Positions 1-8,575 of a stretch of DNA of 64,000 nt are shown here, in pieces. Source of the stretch: Herbaspirillum aquaticum. Its GTDB lineage: Bacteria; Pseudomonadota; Gammaproteobacteria; Burkholderiales; Burkholderiaceae_D. The stretch spans positions 1-64,000 of the forward strand of contig NZ_NJGV01000021.1 in assembly GCF_002213425.1 (NCBI RefSeq), given 5' to 3'. Every line of letters starts with the position of its first letter. Positions within the stretch are counted from its first letter, which is position 1. The notes below the pieces were generated by a model. The model was not told where the DNA came from and did no database searches. It worked only from the letters and a program-made list of their open reading frames with translations. The translations under genes were made by a program, and so were the position numbers.

Positions 1-490
1 AGGCTATAAGGGGTCGTACGACCGCGTCGCAGCCTTCGGAAGGCGGTGGAAGGTGGGTCAGATGGAGAGGGTCAATTCTGCGAGCAAATCAACAGACGGG
101 CGGGACATCTCGCAAATCGGTTGCTATATACCGATCTCGTGATTTTGGACGAGCTTGGGTACCTGCCGTTTAGTCAAGTCGGTGGAGCCTTGCTGTTTCA
201 CCTCATTAGCAAACTTTACGAACGGACAAGTTTGGTCATAACAACGAATCTTGGCTTCGGAGAGTGGGGGGCGGTCTTCGGTGACCCGAAGATGACTACT
301 GCGCTACTTGACCGGTTGACGCACCATTGTCATATCGTGGAAACCGGCAATGACAGTTATCGATTCAAAAATAGTTCGACTCGAGAGACTAAGCAAGCGA
401 GATCAACACGCAAGGAGCCTTTGGCTTAGGCCAATATGAAGAGGGTCAAGGATTGATGCAAAAAGCGGATCAGGATTCAATGCAAAATCA
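1..490 (+). mobile_element. IS21-family element remnant with internal deletion
   Basis: Reading from base 2, the first bases encode [17 protein letters not shown], which resembles the helix-turn-helix part of an IS21 transposase (IstA). From about base 100 a different frame encodes the C-terminal half of the IstB helper ATPase. The end of istA and the start of istB are missing, so the two genes are joined by a deletion. Beyond the istB stop lie two imperfect direct repeats, about 444-465 and 468-490, sharing GGATT-n-ATGCAAAA. This fits the multiple terminal repeats known at IS21 ends and suggests an element edge near 490. The left part lies outside the window. The element cannot transpose by itself. 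Confidence 0.7.
46..429 (+). pseudogene. IstB-like ATP-binding protein, C-terminal remnant
   Basis: The frame opens with GTG at 46 and carries the Walker B region [13 protein letters not shown], followed by [20 protein letters not shown] and the conserved tail [20 protein letters not shown]. IstB proteins are about 250 residues with a Walker A loop near residue 110. Here the N-terminal domain and Walker A are absent, so no ATP-binding protein can be made. The first ~20 codons do not look like IstB and come from the istA/istB deletion junction. It overlaps the 3' end of the leftward small gene by 27 bp. Confidence 0.75.
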
Positions 491-792
491 CACTCCATGA
501 TGGCCAATCTCGCTATGAGGACCTCGTCAACTTCCTCTCCGTTTTCCGTAACTTCCTTCGAATACAGCACCGCTGTCGGTATGGCGCTTTCCACGTCCGC
601 TACAGCAATACGAATTGCCTGCTGTAGAGAAGTAGCACTGCGCGCGAAATCGAGAGTGATTTTCCCCGGCAAACCTATCCCAACGACAGCATCGGTGCAG
701 CCGGCCTCGCCGAGGCGTTCGAGGACATCGTCCACATCACTGGCGGCATCGGCCGGGTCTAGCTGGTATCGGAGGATGAAGTTATGTTCCAT
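403..792 (-). CDS. Small conserved protein with IS-derived C-terminus
   Basis: The ATG at 792 gives 129 residues beginning [11 protein letters not shown]. The middle has the pattern [19 protein letters not shown] followed by [20 protein letters not shown]. This resembles a family of small uncharacterised proteins with an EAGC-DA-VG core that are sometimes annotated as DNA-binding. I cannot assign a function. The last ~28 residues (from about DFALNPDP) read through the terminal repeats of the IS21 remnant, so the natural C-terminus was probably lost to the insertion. A second leftward fragment ends 10 bp upstream, suggesting the two once formed an operon. Confidence 0.5.
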   Translation of the reverse strand: MEHNFILRYQLDPADAASDVDDVLERLGEAGCTDAVVGIGLPGKITLDFARSATSLQQAIRIAVADVESAIPTAVLYSKEVTENGEEVDEVLIARLAIMECDFALNPDPLFASILDPLHIGLSQRLLAC

Positions 793-802
793 GGGCTCAG
801 TT

Positions 803-998
803 CTACTTGGACGAAGTAGGCTGCTCGCGGATACGGTCAACAGCAATCTGCACCTTGGTCTTTATGGTGAGGTCTGGCGCGGGGCCAGCAGGTCCCTCTT
901 TCATTTTCTTCAGCGCTATCTGCTCAAAGATGTCGAGCTCCAAGCCGAACCGGTCCAGGACGACCATCAGCTCCACGACCGAGTAGTCGCCGGCGGCA
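803..998 (-). pseudogene. Unidentified small gene, 5' truncated
   Basis: This leftward frame encodes about 65 plausible residues (GDYSVVELMVVLDRFGLELD, then IFEQIALKKMKEGPAGPAPD and a charged tail). It stops at 803, just ahead of the ATG at 792 of the next small gene. Upstream of about 998 the same frame runs antisense to nitrilase coding sequence, so the start of this gene appears to have been removed at a recombination junction. I do not recognise the family. An intact short gene using an unusual start near the junction cannot be excluded. Confidence 0.4.
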
Positions 999-1397
999 TC
1001 CTGCTTCGTGCTGGCACCCAGTTGCGTGATTAGCCAGGAAGCGGTTGACGAACTCTGCGATACCGCCGACAAGAAAAACCTGATCCATGCAGGAGGCGGG
1101 CACTCCGTCATTTACGGACCTGACGGAAGCTCCTTGACCCCGAAAATTCCGGAGACGGAAGAGGGATTGCTCTTTGCCGAGCTTGATCTTGGCGTCATCA
1201 GCATCGCAAAGAGCGCAGCCGATCCGGCAGGTCACTATGCGCGTCCGGACGTGACCCGGCTATTGCTCAATCCCAAGCGCTACCGCCCTGTTGAATTTTT
1301 TTCTGCGACAGGCACGCCTGTGCAAGAGGCTATGGAAGCCCTGCCGTCCCTGAAGAGCACAGACGATGAGAGCACACCGAGAGAGCGCGAAGCTTGA
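999..1397 (+). pseudogene. Nitrilase, C-terminal fragment
   Basis: The frame encodes SCFVLAPSCVISQEAVDELC, then GGGHSVIYGPDGSSLTPKIP, LLFAELDLGVISIAKSAADP and AGHYARPDVTRLLLNPKRYR. This is the characteristic last third of bacterial nitrilases, which hydrolyse R-CN to R-COOH plus ammonia. The catalytic Glu, Lys and Cys lie in the missing N-terminal two thirds, so the product would be inactive. A stop codon at 984-986 and the loss of homology upstream mark a junction near 990-1000. A GTG at 1008 is the first possible start. It faces the mandelate operon; nitrilases of this group can convert mandelonitrile to mandelate, so a functional link is tempting but inferred. Confidence 0.75.
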
Positions 1398-1442
1398 AGT
1401 GATCATTGCCAGCAATCCCGCAATAGCTTCGCGCACATGATG

Positions 1443-1472
1443 AAAGGGGGGAAGATTGATCTTCCCCCCTTT
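1443..1472. terminator. Bidirectional terminator hairpin
   Basis: A perfect 14-bp inverted repeat (arms 1443-1456 and 1459-1472) begins AAAGGGGGG and ends CCCCCCTTT. It lies between the nitrilase fragment and the converging dehydrogenase gene, with A/T ends on both sides, as expected for a shared intrinsic terminator. Confidence 0.75.
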
Positions 1473-1498
1473 CTCTTCCTGCTCCCCACCTGATGTGC

Positions 1499-2425
1499 TT
1501 ACTTCCGATTGAGCACTGCGTCCTGCTTCATCTTGACCAGCTCGTAAAGCGCCGTGACGGTAGGAACGGAAACCCCACAGCCGCGCGCCTGTTCGGCGAC
1601 GGCGCCATTGATGAAATCGATTTCCGTCTGTCTGCCGGCCTCGATATCCTGCAGCATCGATGGCTTGTGGTTGACGTGCATCCTGAAGGCATCCAGGAGG
1701 GCCTCCTCCACCTTCGCCATGCGGGCGGGAATCTGGAGCGCCTGAGCTACGGACACCGTTTCAGCGGCAATGCGCATCGCCAATGCTCGCCCTTGCTCGG
1801 TCGATCCAGCCGTACCGACCGTACAGCCGATGACCGCGCACACCGAGTTGAGTGCCGCATTGAAAGCGACCTTTTCCCAGATGGCAGCTCGTACCTGGGG
1901 ATCAGCACTGCAATTGAGTCCGGCTGCACTGAAGATTTCCGCCACTCGGCTGACTTCCGGCCGCTCCTTGCCCGACATAGTCCAGATCCTGACATAACCC
2001 TCCCCATGACTATGCACCACCCCCGCAGACTTGAGATCCGCAGGGAGATTGGTCATCCCGACAATGATGCGCTCGCTCGGAATGACCTCGGAAATGATTT
2101 CCGCATTACCCAATCCATTCTGCACGGATAAGGCCCAGGTATTCTGGCCCACAAGATGGGAGATGCTACGTACTGCGCTTTGGGTATGCAGGCTCTTGGT
2201 AAAGAACACGATGAGGTCAAACGGCTCGGCAAAGGAGTCAGCCCTGCCTACCGGGACTCTTACCGTATGGGTGCCACTGTCATCGGAAAAGGCCAGGCCG
2301 TTATCGCTGATCGCCGCTATCGTAGCGGGCGCGACTTCGATGAAACTGACCTTCTGTCCGTTCAACGCAAGACGCGCACCAAATAGTCCGCCCATGGCGC
2401 CAGCGCCAACAATGGCAATGTTCAT
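1499..2425 (-). CDS. Ketopantoate-reductase-family 2-hydroxyacid dehydrogenase
   Basis: A 308-residue protein, normal length for the ApbA/PanE family of NAD(P)H-dependent 2-ketoacid reductases. The dinucleotide loop GAGAMG is at residues 7-12, FFTKS supplies the usual Lys near residue 73, and WEKVAFNAALNSVCAVIG matches the conserved K-x3-N-x3-N helix of the C-terminal domain. Its ATG overlaps the stop of the upstream importer by 4 bp (2422-2425), so the two are translationally coupled. It is the last gene of an operon for benzoylformate metabolism. Some members of this family are D-mandelate dehydrogenases, and oxidation of D-mandelate to benzoylformate is a more likely job here than pantothenate synthesis. 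The family is certain; the substrate is inferred. Confidence 0.9.
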   Translation of the reverse strand: MNIAIVGAGAMGGLFGARLALNGQKVSFIEVAPATIAAISDNGLAFSDDSGTHTVRVPVGRADSFAEPFDLIVFFTKSLHTQSAVRSISHLVGQNTWALSVQNGLGNAEIISEVIPSERIIVGMTNLPADLKSAGVVHSHGEGYVRIWTMSGKERPEVSRVAEIFSAAGLNCSADPQVRAAIWEKVAFNAALNSVCAVIGCTVGTAGSTEQGRALAMRIAAETVSVAQALQIPARMAKVEEALLDAFRMHVNHKPSMLQDIEAGRQTEIDFINGAVAEQARGCGVSVPTVTALYELVKMKQDAVLNRK

Positions 2426-3801
2426 GCTTGCTGCTCCTTCTCTTGATGTTTGACGGTCGCCGCTGCGCGGGGAATATGCTTGCTCACCACCAGCAGGGTC
2501 ACGAAGACGAACAGCATCGCCCCTCCCAGCATGGCGAGATAGCCGGAAGCGCCACCTTGGGTGATCACGATGGCACCCGCAAATGCACTGAGGATGGCCC
2601 CCAGGCGACCGAATGCCAGCGCGCCCGCCGTACCGGTCGCGCGTACCTGGGTCGGATAGATATAAGCGCAAAGCGCGTACATGGTGCATTGGACGGCGTT
2701 GACGAACAGTCCGTGCAAGCCGATCCCCGCAACCAACAGGGTCGTCTGGCTGCTCACGTCCAGGCTGCGCAACGCAAATGCAGTCCCTGCGGCGGCCAGG
2801 CAGCAGAGCAGCATGGGAACACGTGAGCCGAAGCGGCCGATCACTACCGCGCACAGCAGTGCGCCAAAGACGCCGCCGATGTTGTAGGCCGTGAGGCCGT
2901 TGGCGGCCACCGATGGGCTGAGGCCTTCGCCTGCCAGCATCGTCGGGAGCCAACTGAATGCGCTATAGACGGCCAGCAGGTTCATGAAGAAAGCGAGCCA
3001 GATGGCAATGGTGTCGCGCGCCCTTCCCTCAGCAAACAGCGCACCGAATCCTGCCTTGGGTTGGGAATCCTGTTCACGCGCATCGGTGAAGCGCATCCCC
3101 GCGGAGATCGTGCGGGACATGCGCGCAAGCAGGGACCGCAACTCATCCCAACGGTCGGGTTGGCGTGCCAGGTATCGTGGCGACTCCGGAATGCAGAACC
3201 ATAACAGTACCGAAAATGCCACCGGCAGCATGCCGCCCAGCAAGAAGAGGCCACGCCAGCCATAGTGGGGCAGCACCAGGTTGGCGAAGAGACCGGCCAA
3301 CATTCCTCCCAGGGGAACGCAGACGATGGTCGCGGTGACGGCAAAGGTACGTATCCGGGCCGGACTGAATTCTGCCGTAATCGTGGTGGAGACAGGCAGG
3401 GCACCGCCGATTCCGAGGCCGGCGAAAAAGCGCAGGATTGCAATCGTGGTGATATCCGGAGAAAGCGAGATCAGGCTGGTAGCGATCCCGAACACGAAGA
3501 CACTGCCAATGATGGCCAGGCGGCGACCGAAGCGATCCGCGAACAAGCCGGCAAAGGCGCTGCCCAAGCCCATGCCGACCAGGCCCGCGGCCACAGCCGG
3601 AGCAAACGCATTGCGCGTGACGCCCCACTCCTTGATCAGGCTGGGAATGGCGAAGCCAATCAGCTGCCCGTCGAATCCGTCCATGACGATCGACAGCGCT
3701 GCCAGGATGACCACCATCTTCTGGAAGCCGGTAAACGTCCCTTCATCCAGCACGCGCCCGATGTCGACGACCTTTGCTTGATCGATCCCGTAGGTGCTCA
3801 T
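2422..3801 (-). CDS. MFS transporter, aromatic acid:H+ symporter (AAHS) type
   Basis: A 459-residue, 12-helix major facilitator. FADRFGRRLAIIGSVFVFGI contains the loop 2-3 signature, and FVILAALSIVMDGFDGQLIG-like sequence in TM1 holds the D-G-[FY]-D motif typical of AAHS importers such as PcaK and BenK. The ATG at 3801 is preferred; frames further upstream have no family resemblance. It sits between the aldehyde dehydrogenase gene (212 bp upstream) and the ketopantoate-reductase-like gene (4-bp overlap), so uptake of mandelate, benzoylformate or a related aromatic acid is the likely role. The substrate is inferred. Confidence 0.88.
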   Translation of the reverse strand: MSTYGIDQAKVVDIGRVLDEGTFTGFQKMVVILAALSIVMDGFDGQLIGFAIPSLIKEWGVTRNAFAPAVAAGLVGMGLGSAFAGLFADRFGRRLAIIGSVFVFGIATSLISLSPDITTIAILRFFAGLGIGGALPVSTTITAEFSPARIRTFAVTATIVCVPLGGMLAGLFANLVLPHYGWRGLFLLGGMLPVAFSVLLWFCIPESPRYLARQPDRWDELRSLLARMSRTISAGMRFTDAREQDSQPKAGFGALFAEGRARDTIAIWLAFFMNLLAVYSAFSWLPTMLAGEGLSPSVAANGLTAYNIGGVFGALLCAVVIGRFGSRVPMLLCCLAAAGTAFALRSLDVSSQTTLLVAGIGLHGLFVNAVQCTMYALCAYIYPTQVRATGTAGALAFGRLGAILSAFAGAIVITQGGASGYLAMLGGAMLFVFVTLLVVSKHIPRAAATVKHQEKEQQA

Positions 3802-4013
3802 GTGCGCTCCCGGATCGTGTCTTCGATGGTGGCCGCGGCGAATGCATTGATGCGGATTGGATCGTGCTTGTGACGCTGGTGCCAGGATGTCATTTTCATG
3901 GCTGTCTCCTCTGTTGTATCGCACGGGTCCGGTCATTGCCGGCCCGCATTGGCGATTTTTTATAGTGATTGGCAACGCGGGACGGCGTACCGCCCCGCGT
4001 GCAGCGAACTCTC

Positions 4014-5465
4014 TCAGAACGGGTACTGGCGCTGCGAGGTTTGAACCGTGATCCAACGCAGATCAGTGAATTCGGCCACCCCGGCGCTACCGCCAAAATG
4101 ACCGAAGCCACTGGACTTCACGCCGCCGAAGGGCATATGCGCCTCGTCATGCACGGTCGCTCCGTTGATGTGGCAGATCCCGGACTCGATACGGCGTACC
4201 AGGTTCAATGCGCGGGCGATATCACGGCTGAACAGTGCGGCCGAGAGGCCATATTCATTGTCGTTGGCACATGCAATGGCGGCATCGTCATCCTTGACCC
4301 GCACGATGGGCTTGACCGGACCGAAGGACTCCTCGTGATAGATGTCCATCTGCGCTGTGACATGGTCCAGCAGCGTGGCCGGCATGAGCGTGCTCTCGGC
4401 CTTGCCGCCGCACACCAGGCGTGCCCCCTTGGCAAGGGCATCATCGATCAGCGCGTTGCAGCGCTGCACGGTTGCCAGGTCGACGACCGAACCCAGCACG
4501 ACCGGCCCTTGGCGGGGATCACCCAGCGGAAGGCTGCGCGCCTTGGCTACCAGGCGGGCGACAAAGTCATCGGCCACACGTTCGTCGACGATGATGCGCT
4601 CGGTGGACATGCAGATCTGTCCGGAGTTGGCGAAGGCACCGAAGGCCGCTGCCTGCACCGCAGCCTCGATGTCCGCATCGTGCAGCACGATGAAAGGTGC
4701 CTTGCCCCCCAGCTCCAGCACGGCTGGCTTGAGGTACTTGGCGCATTGGCCGGCGATGATGCGGCCCACGCGCGTGGAGCCCGTAAAATTGACACGTCGC
4801 ACTGCCGGATCGGCGATGATGGCTTCAACAATTTTGCCGGCATCTTCCGGCGCGTTGGTGATGAAGTTCACCACGCCAGGCGGCAATCCGGCATCCTGGA
4901 ATGCGTCAATGATGAGGCCATGCGTGGCCGGGCAGATTTCAGAACCCTTGAAGATCACGGTATTGCCGCAGGCCAGCGGAAGTGCGACCGCACGCACGCC
5001 CAGGATGACGGGGGCATTCCAGGGGGCGATACCCAATACGACGCCGGCCGCCTGGCGCACCCCCATGGCGAGGTTGCCTGGGACATCGGAGGGAATGAGC
5101 TGCCCCGCGATCTGGGTAGTCATCGCTGCGGCTTCGCGCAGGCCGTCGGCGGCCAGATGCACGTTGAAAGCCGCCCAGTGATGAGACGCACCGGTCTCGG
5201 AGGCCATGGCCTCCGCAAACGCATCTGCGCGGGCTTGCAGCGCGTCAGCTGCACGGGCGAGCAGGCCGCGGCGTTCTCCGGGGCCCATCGCAGCCCAGGC
5301 AGGGAAAGCCTCAGCAGCAGCGCGAACGGCCGATTGTGCATCCGCGACGGTCGCCGCCGGTGCTCGCGAGGCAACGCTCTCATCGAGCGGGTTGCGACGC
5401 TCAAAGCAAGCACCGCCAGTGGCTGGACGGCGCTGGCCGTTGATCAGCATGTCAACTTCTTTCAT
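4014..5465 (-). CDS. Aldehyde dehydrogenase, probable benzaldehyde dehydrogenase
   Basis: A 483-residue NAD(P)+-dependent aldehyde dehydrogenase. The NFTGSTRVGRIIAG segment binds the nucleotide, VLELGGKAP holds the general-base Glu, FANSGQICMSTERI holds the catalytic Cys, and EESFGPVKP is the late conserved motif. Overall it resembles the salicylaldehyde/vanillin/benzaldehyde dehydrogenase group. A strong AGGAGGAG ribosome site lies just before the ATG at 5465. The gene starts 86 bp after the benzoylformate decarboxylase stop, so the obvious reaction is benzaldehyde to benzoate. No benzoate ring-hydroxylating genes are in this operon. Confidence 0.9.
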   Translation of the reverse strand: MKEVDMLINGQRRPATGGACFERRNPLDESVASRAPAATVADAQSAVRAAAEAFPAWAAMGPGERRGLLARAADALQARADAFAEAMASETGASHHWAAFNVHLAADGLREAAAMTTQIAGQLIPSDVPGNLAMGVRQAAGVVLGIAPWNAPVILGVRAVALPLACGNTVIFKGSEICPATHGLIIDAFQDAGLPPGVVNFITNAPEDAGKIVEAIIADPAVRRVNFTGSTRVGRIIAGQCAKYLKPAVLELGGKAPFIVLHDADIEAAVQAAAFGAFANSGQICMSTERIIVDERVADDFVARLVAKARSLPLGDPRQGPVVLGSVVDLATVQRCNALIDDALAKGARLVCGGKAESTLMPATLLDHVTAQMDIYHEESFGPVKPIVRVKDDDAAIACANDNEYGLSAALFSRDIARALNLVRRIESGICHINGATVHDEAHMPFGGVKSSGFGHFGGSAGVAEFTDLRWITVQTSQRQYPF

Positions 5466-5551
5466 AGTCTCCTCCTGTTGTTTCTAGCTTCTTTCTCGCT
5501 GCCAGGGTATTAGTATCGATTTGCAACCAAGCAGAATCCTAACGAAAACAA

Positions 5552-7150
5552 TCAGCGCACCACGACTTCCACCAGACGGGGTTCATTCGACGATATCGCC
5601 GTCTGCAGTGCAGCGGCCAGCTCGCCGGGCTCACTCACACGCACCCCTTGGCATCCCATCGACTGCGCCAGTGCGACGAAGTCGAGGCCGGGAAGATCAG
5701 TCCCTTGGACCACGTCATCGGCACCGAAGCCGAAAACCGGCGCGAAGTCCTGCAGGGCGGCGTAGCGCCTGTTGTTGATGATCACGAAGGTGAGGGGAAG
5801 ACGCAGCTGCACTGCGCTGTAGATGGCTTGCGGCGAGTACATGGCAGAACCATCCCCGATCAGCCCGATGACGCGTTGCTGCGGCCTGGCCAAGGCTACC
5901 CCCACCGCCGCCGGCATGCCATAGCCAAGACCGCCGCTGGCCATGGTGTAGAAGGTTCCCGGGCGTGTAAAGGGCAGATAGGCCTGCATGGTCGGACGAG
6001 ATCCCGGCGCTTCCTCGACCACGATATCCTCTGCTGCACGCACCTCAGCGAGGGTCTGCATGGCAAAGGCCGCTGACATCGGTGTCTCCGGCTCGGCGCG
6101 GGGACGCGCAGCACGCGCAGGTGGCAGCGGACGAGCGGCGGGCGGATGCTTCAGCAGCTGCGCCAACAGGTCTTGCAATCCCAGCTGGATATTGCCGACG
6201 ATGGCGGTCCCGGATGGCGTCCAGGAAGCCGTCACCGGATCATCAATCAATTGGTACAGCTGCGCACCGGGTGGCAGATGCGGCCCGCTGCCTTCGACGT
6301 GATAGGTAAAGGCGGGAGCGCCGGCTACGAAAATCAGGTCATGGCCATTGAGCAATTGCACGATCTTCTCGCGCATGGCCGGCAGGAATCCAGCGAACAG
6401 GTCGTGGTCTTCAGGGAAGCTGCAACGCGAGGACATGGGCGCAACAAACACGCGTGCGTTGGAGGTCTCGGCCAGACGAAGCACCTCGTCCCAAGCCCCG
6501 GCACGGTCCAGTTCCGAACCGACGACGATGGCCGGACGCTCACAGCGGTGCAGGGCGGTGGCAAGGGCAGCGATGGCCTCAGGCTCCGGGCGGCTGCGCG
6601 TAGTGACTTCGGTGGCCTCGAGCAACTCCCCAGGCTGATCCCAGTCATCCACGGGAATGGAAACGAACACCGGACCACGCGGTTCCTGCATGGCAATGTG
6701 GTAGGCCCGGGCAAGTGCGCGCGGAACGTCGGCGGCGCGCGCGGGCTCGATGCTCCACTTGACGTAGGGCTTGGGAAGTTCGGTGGCGTGCGAGGCGGCC
6801 AGGAACGGATCGAATGGCAGGATGGAGCGCGCCTGCTGGCCGGCGGTGATGATGAGCGGAGTGCGATTGCGGAAGGCGGTGAAGATGTTGCCCATGGCAT
6901 TGCCGACGCCCGCCGCCGAATGCAAATTGACCAGGGCGGCCTTGCCGCTGGCTTGGGCATACCCGTCGGCCATGCCGACCACCACTGCTTCCTGCAAGCC
7001 CAGCACGTATCGGAAATCGGCCGGGAAGTCCCGGAACATGGGCAGTTCAGTTGAGCCCGGATTGGCAAAGACGGAGGTCATGTCCAGGCGACGCATCAGA
7101 TCGAGGACGGCGTCGCGAACTGTGATTCCAGGTGATTGGGGCGCCTGCAT
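5552..7150 (-). CDS. mdlC: Benzoylformate decarboxylase
   Basis: A 532-residue thiamine-diphosphate enzyme, close to the 528 residues of the Pseudomonas putida enzyme, converting benzoylformate to benzaldehyde and CO2. The active-site Ser is in NPGSTELP, the cofactor-activating Glu in GLQEAVVVGMADGYAQ, the first active-site His in NLHSAAG, and the second His in APAFTYHVEG. The ThDP/Mg site is GDGSAMYSPQAIYSAVQ. The ATG at 7150 was chosen because it aligns with the family start and has AGGA about 9 bases upstream. It is the first gene of a four-gene operon and is divergent from a LysR gene. Assignment to this subfamily, rather than acetolactate synthase, rests on the conserved His pair. Confidence 0.9.
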   Translation of the reverse strand: MQAPQSPGITVRDAVLDLMRRLDMTSVFANPGSTELPMFRDFPADFRYVLGLQEAVVVGMADGYAQASGKAALVNLHSAAGVGNAMGNIFTAFRNRTPLIITAGQQARSILPFDPFLAASHATELPKPYVKWSIEPARAADVPRALARAYHIAMQEPRGPVFVSIPVDDWDQPGELLEATEVTTRSRPEPEAIAALATALHRCERPAIVVGSELDRAGAWDEVLRLAETSNARVFVAPMSSRCSFPEDHDLFAGFLPAMREKIVQLLNGHDLIFVAGAPAFTYHVEGSGPHLPPGAQLYQLIDDPVTASWTPSGTAIVGNIQLGLQDLLAQLLKHPPAARPLPPARAARPRAEPETPMSAAFAMQTLAEVRAAEDIVVEEAPGSRPTMQAYLPFTRPGTFYTMASGGLGYGMPAAVGVALARPQQRVIGLIGDGSAMYSPQAIYSAVQLRLPLTFVIINNRRYAALQDFAPVFGFGADDVVQGTDLPGLDFVALAQSMGCQGVRVSEPGELAAALQTAISSNEPRLVEVVVR

Positions 7151-7229
7151 GTGAAGTCCTATGGAAGATCTTGTGACTTGGGTGGAAAGTGATTCGGGAG
7201 GAGTATGTGACGCAATCATCTCTTTGAAA

Positions 7230-7266
7230 ATTGCCAAATTGGATAAAAGTCATAACCTTTGGTAAT
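7230..7266. promoter_or_regulatory. Candidate LysR-type operator dyad
   Basis: ATTGCCAAA (7230-7238) and TTTGGTAAT (7258-7266) form an inverted repeat with one mismatch, separated by 19 bp, in the AT-rich interval between mdlC and the divergent LysR gene. LysR regulators usually bind such a dyad between divergent promoters. The match is suggestive only. Confidence 0.35.
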
Positions 7267-7328
7267 GTGCCGACTCATGTCACGCAAGCGCCGAAATGCT
7301 CAGCCAGCACCATCATCGGGAGAAATCA

Positions 7329-8294
7329 TTGAGCTTCAATCTGCAGCAACTGGAAATGTTCTGTGCCATCGTCGGTGCCGGTAGCCTGGGGCGAGCGGCG
7401 CACGTGCTCGGCCTGACCCAGCCGGCCTTGAGTCGGGCCATCAAGCGTCTCGAGGAATCCGTGGGCGGCATCCTGTTTGAACGTCACACCACCGGCATGC
7501 ACCTGACACAGCTTGGACAGGCGCTGCTGCCGCACGCACTTTCCTTGCAACGGGAAGCCAAGCAGGCGCGCGACGAACTGGATGCCCTGCGTGGTTTGAG
7601 CAAGGGCGTCATCAAGGTCGGCGCGGTGGGGAGCATTGCCAGTCTGGTACTGCCACTGGCTGTGGCCGGTGTACTGGAAAAATGGCCCAACCTGCGCGTG
7701 GAAATCATCGAAGGCGTTTGGGATCGTCTGGCAGAGGGCTTGCTGACCCACGAGATCGACCTGGCACTAGGCACGTCGGGCATGGAAACCGATGGCGTGG
7801 CAGCGATCGCGGACTGCTGCTGGACAGACCTGAGCTACGTGGTGGCAGGAAACGATCATCCCTTGCGGGGCAAAGACAAGATCACCCTGGCCGAAACCCT
7901 TGAGCTGCGATGGGCATTGACTCCTGCTGGCACAGGACCTTATCTGCACCTGAAGGAAACGTTTGCGAAGGCTGGCTTGCCGATGCCTGAGATCGCAGTG
8001 GAATCACGTTCCGTCACGGTACTCAAGAGCCTGGTAGCACGCTGCGGATTCGTGGGCTGGATGTCCGGCCCCATGTTCGATACGGAACGCAAGGCCGGCC
8101 TGATCGATGCGCTGCCGGTGGAGGGACTGAAAGCCCCACGGACCTTGATGGCATTTCGACGCCGCCAAGGGATACTGCCCACACCAGCGACCCGATTGCT
8201 GGACGAATTGCGCAATCTCGCGGGTTCCTTGCAGTCTCTTGGTCCGGATACCGATACGGCAGAGAACAGTTCAGCTCACCATTCCTGGCGGTAA
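7329..8294 (+). CDS. LysR-family regulator of the mandelate operon
   Basis: The protein begins MSFNLQQLEMFCAIVGAGSL and has the N-terminal winged helix (AAHVLGLTQPALSRAIKRLE) followed by a LysR effector-binding domain. I prefer the TTG at 7329 (321 residues) because GGGAGA lies 6 bases upstream and LysR proteins typically start just before the FNLQQLE segment. The in-frame ATG at 7296 would add 11 residues and has no clear ribosome site. Being divergent from mdlC with a shared upstream region, it most likely senses mandelate, benzoylformate or a related compound. The inducer is inferred. Confidence 0.88.
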   Translation: MSFNLQQLEMFCAIVGAGSLGRAAHVLGLTQPALSRAIKRLEESVGGILFERHTTGMHLTQLGQALLPHALSLQREAKQARDELDALRGLSKGVIKVGAVGSIASLVLPLAVAGVLEKWPNLRVEIIEGVWDRLAEGLLTHEIDLALGTSGMETDGVAAIADCCWTDLSYVVAGNDHPLRGKDKITLAETLELRWALTPAGTGPYLHLKETFAKAGLPMPEIAVESRSVTVLKSLVARCGFVGWMSGPMFDTERKAGLIDALPVEGLKAPRTLMAFRRRQGILPTPATRLLDELRNLAGSLQSLGPDTDTAENSSAHHSWR

Positions 8295-8575
8295 TCCCGG
8301 GATGGCGCTCGCACCGGCCATCTCTGCTTGGATTTTGTCATGCCGATAGGCGGGATAGTTTGCGGGATCGGAACTGCATTCAATGCCGCAACCGCAGCTC
8401 CGGTGTAATACCCAGCCCCAAAAATTGGCAATAACATGACGTGTCCCTGAGCAACGGACGAATCAACCATTCCGCCCCCCCCCGGGGCGTGCAGCAACTG
8501 CTCTGGCACTCGCAAGAGAAACTGCTTGCAGACACCACGGTCAAACAATCCCATCGTCCACCCGGCGTCATCCTG

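Noticed and set aside
3969-5513. 514-codon rightward frame opposite the aldehyde dehydrogenase gene
   Set aside because: It is antisense to a gene with clear catalytic motifs, and its sequence is rich in His, Arg and Gly without family resemblance. GC-rich codon bias opens such frames.
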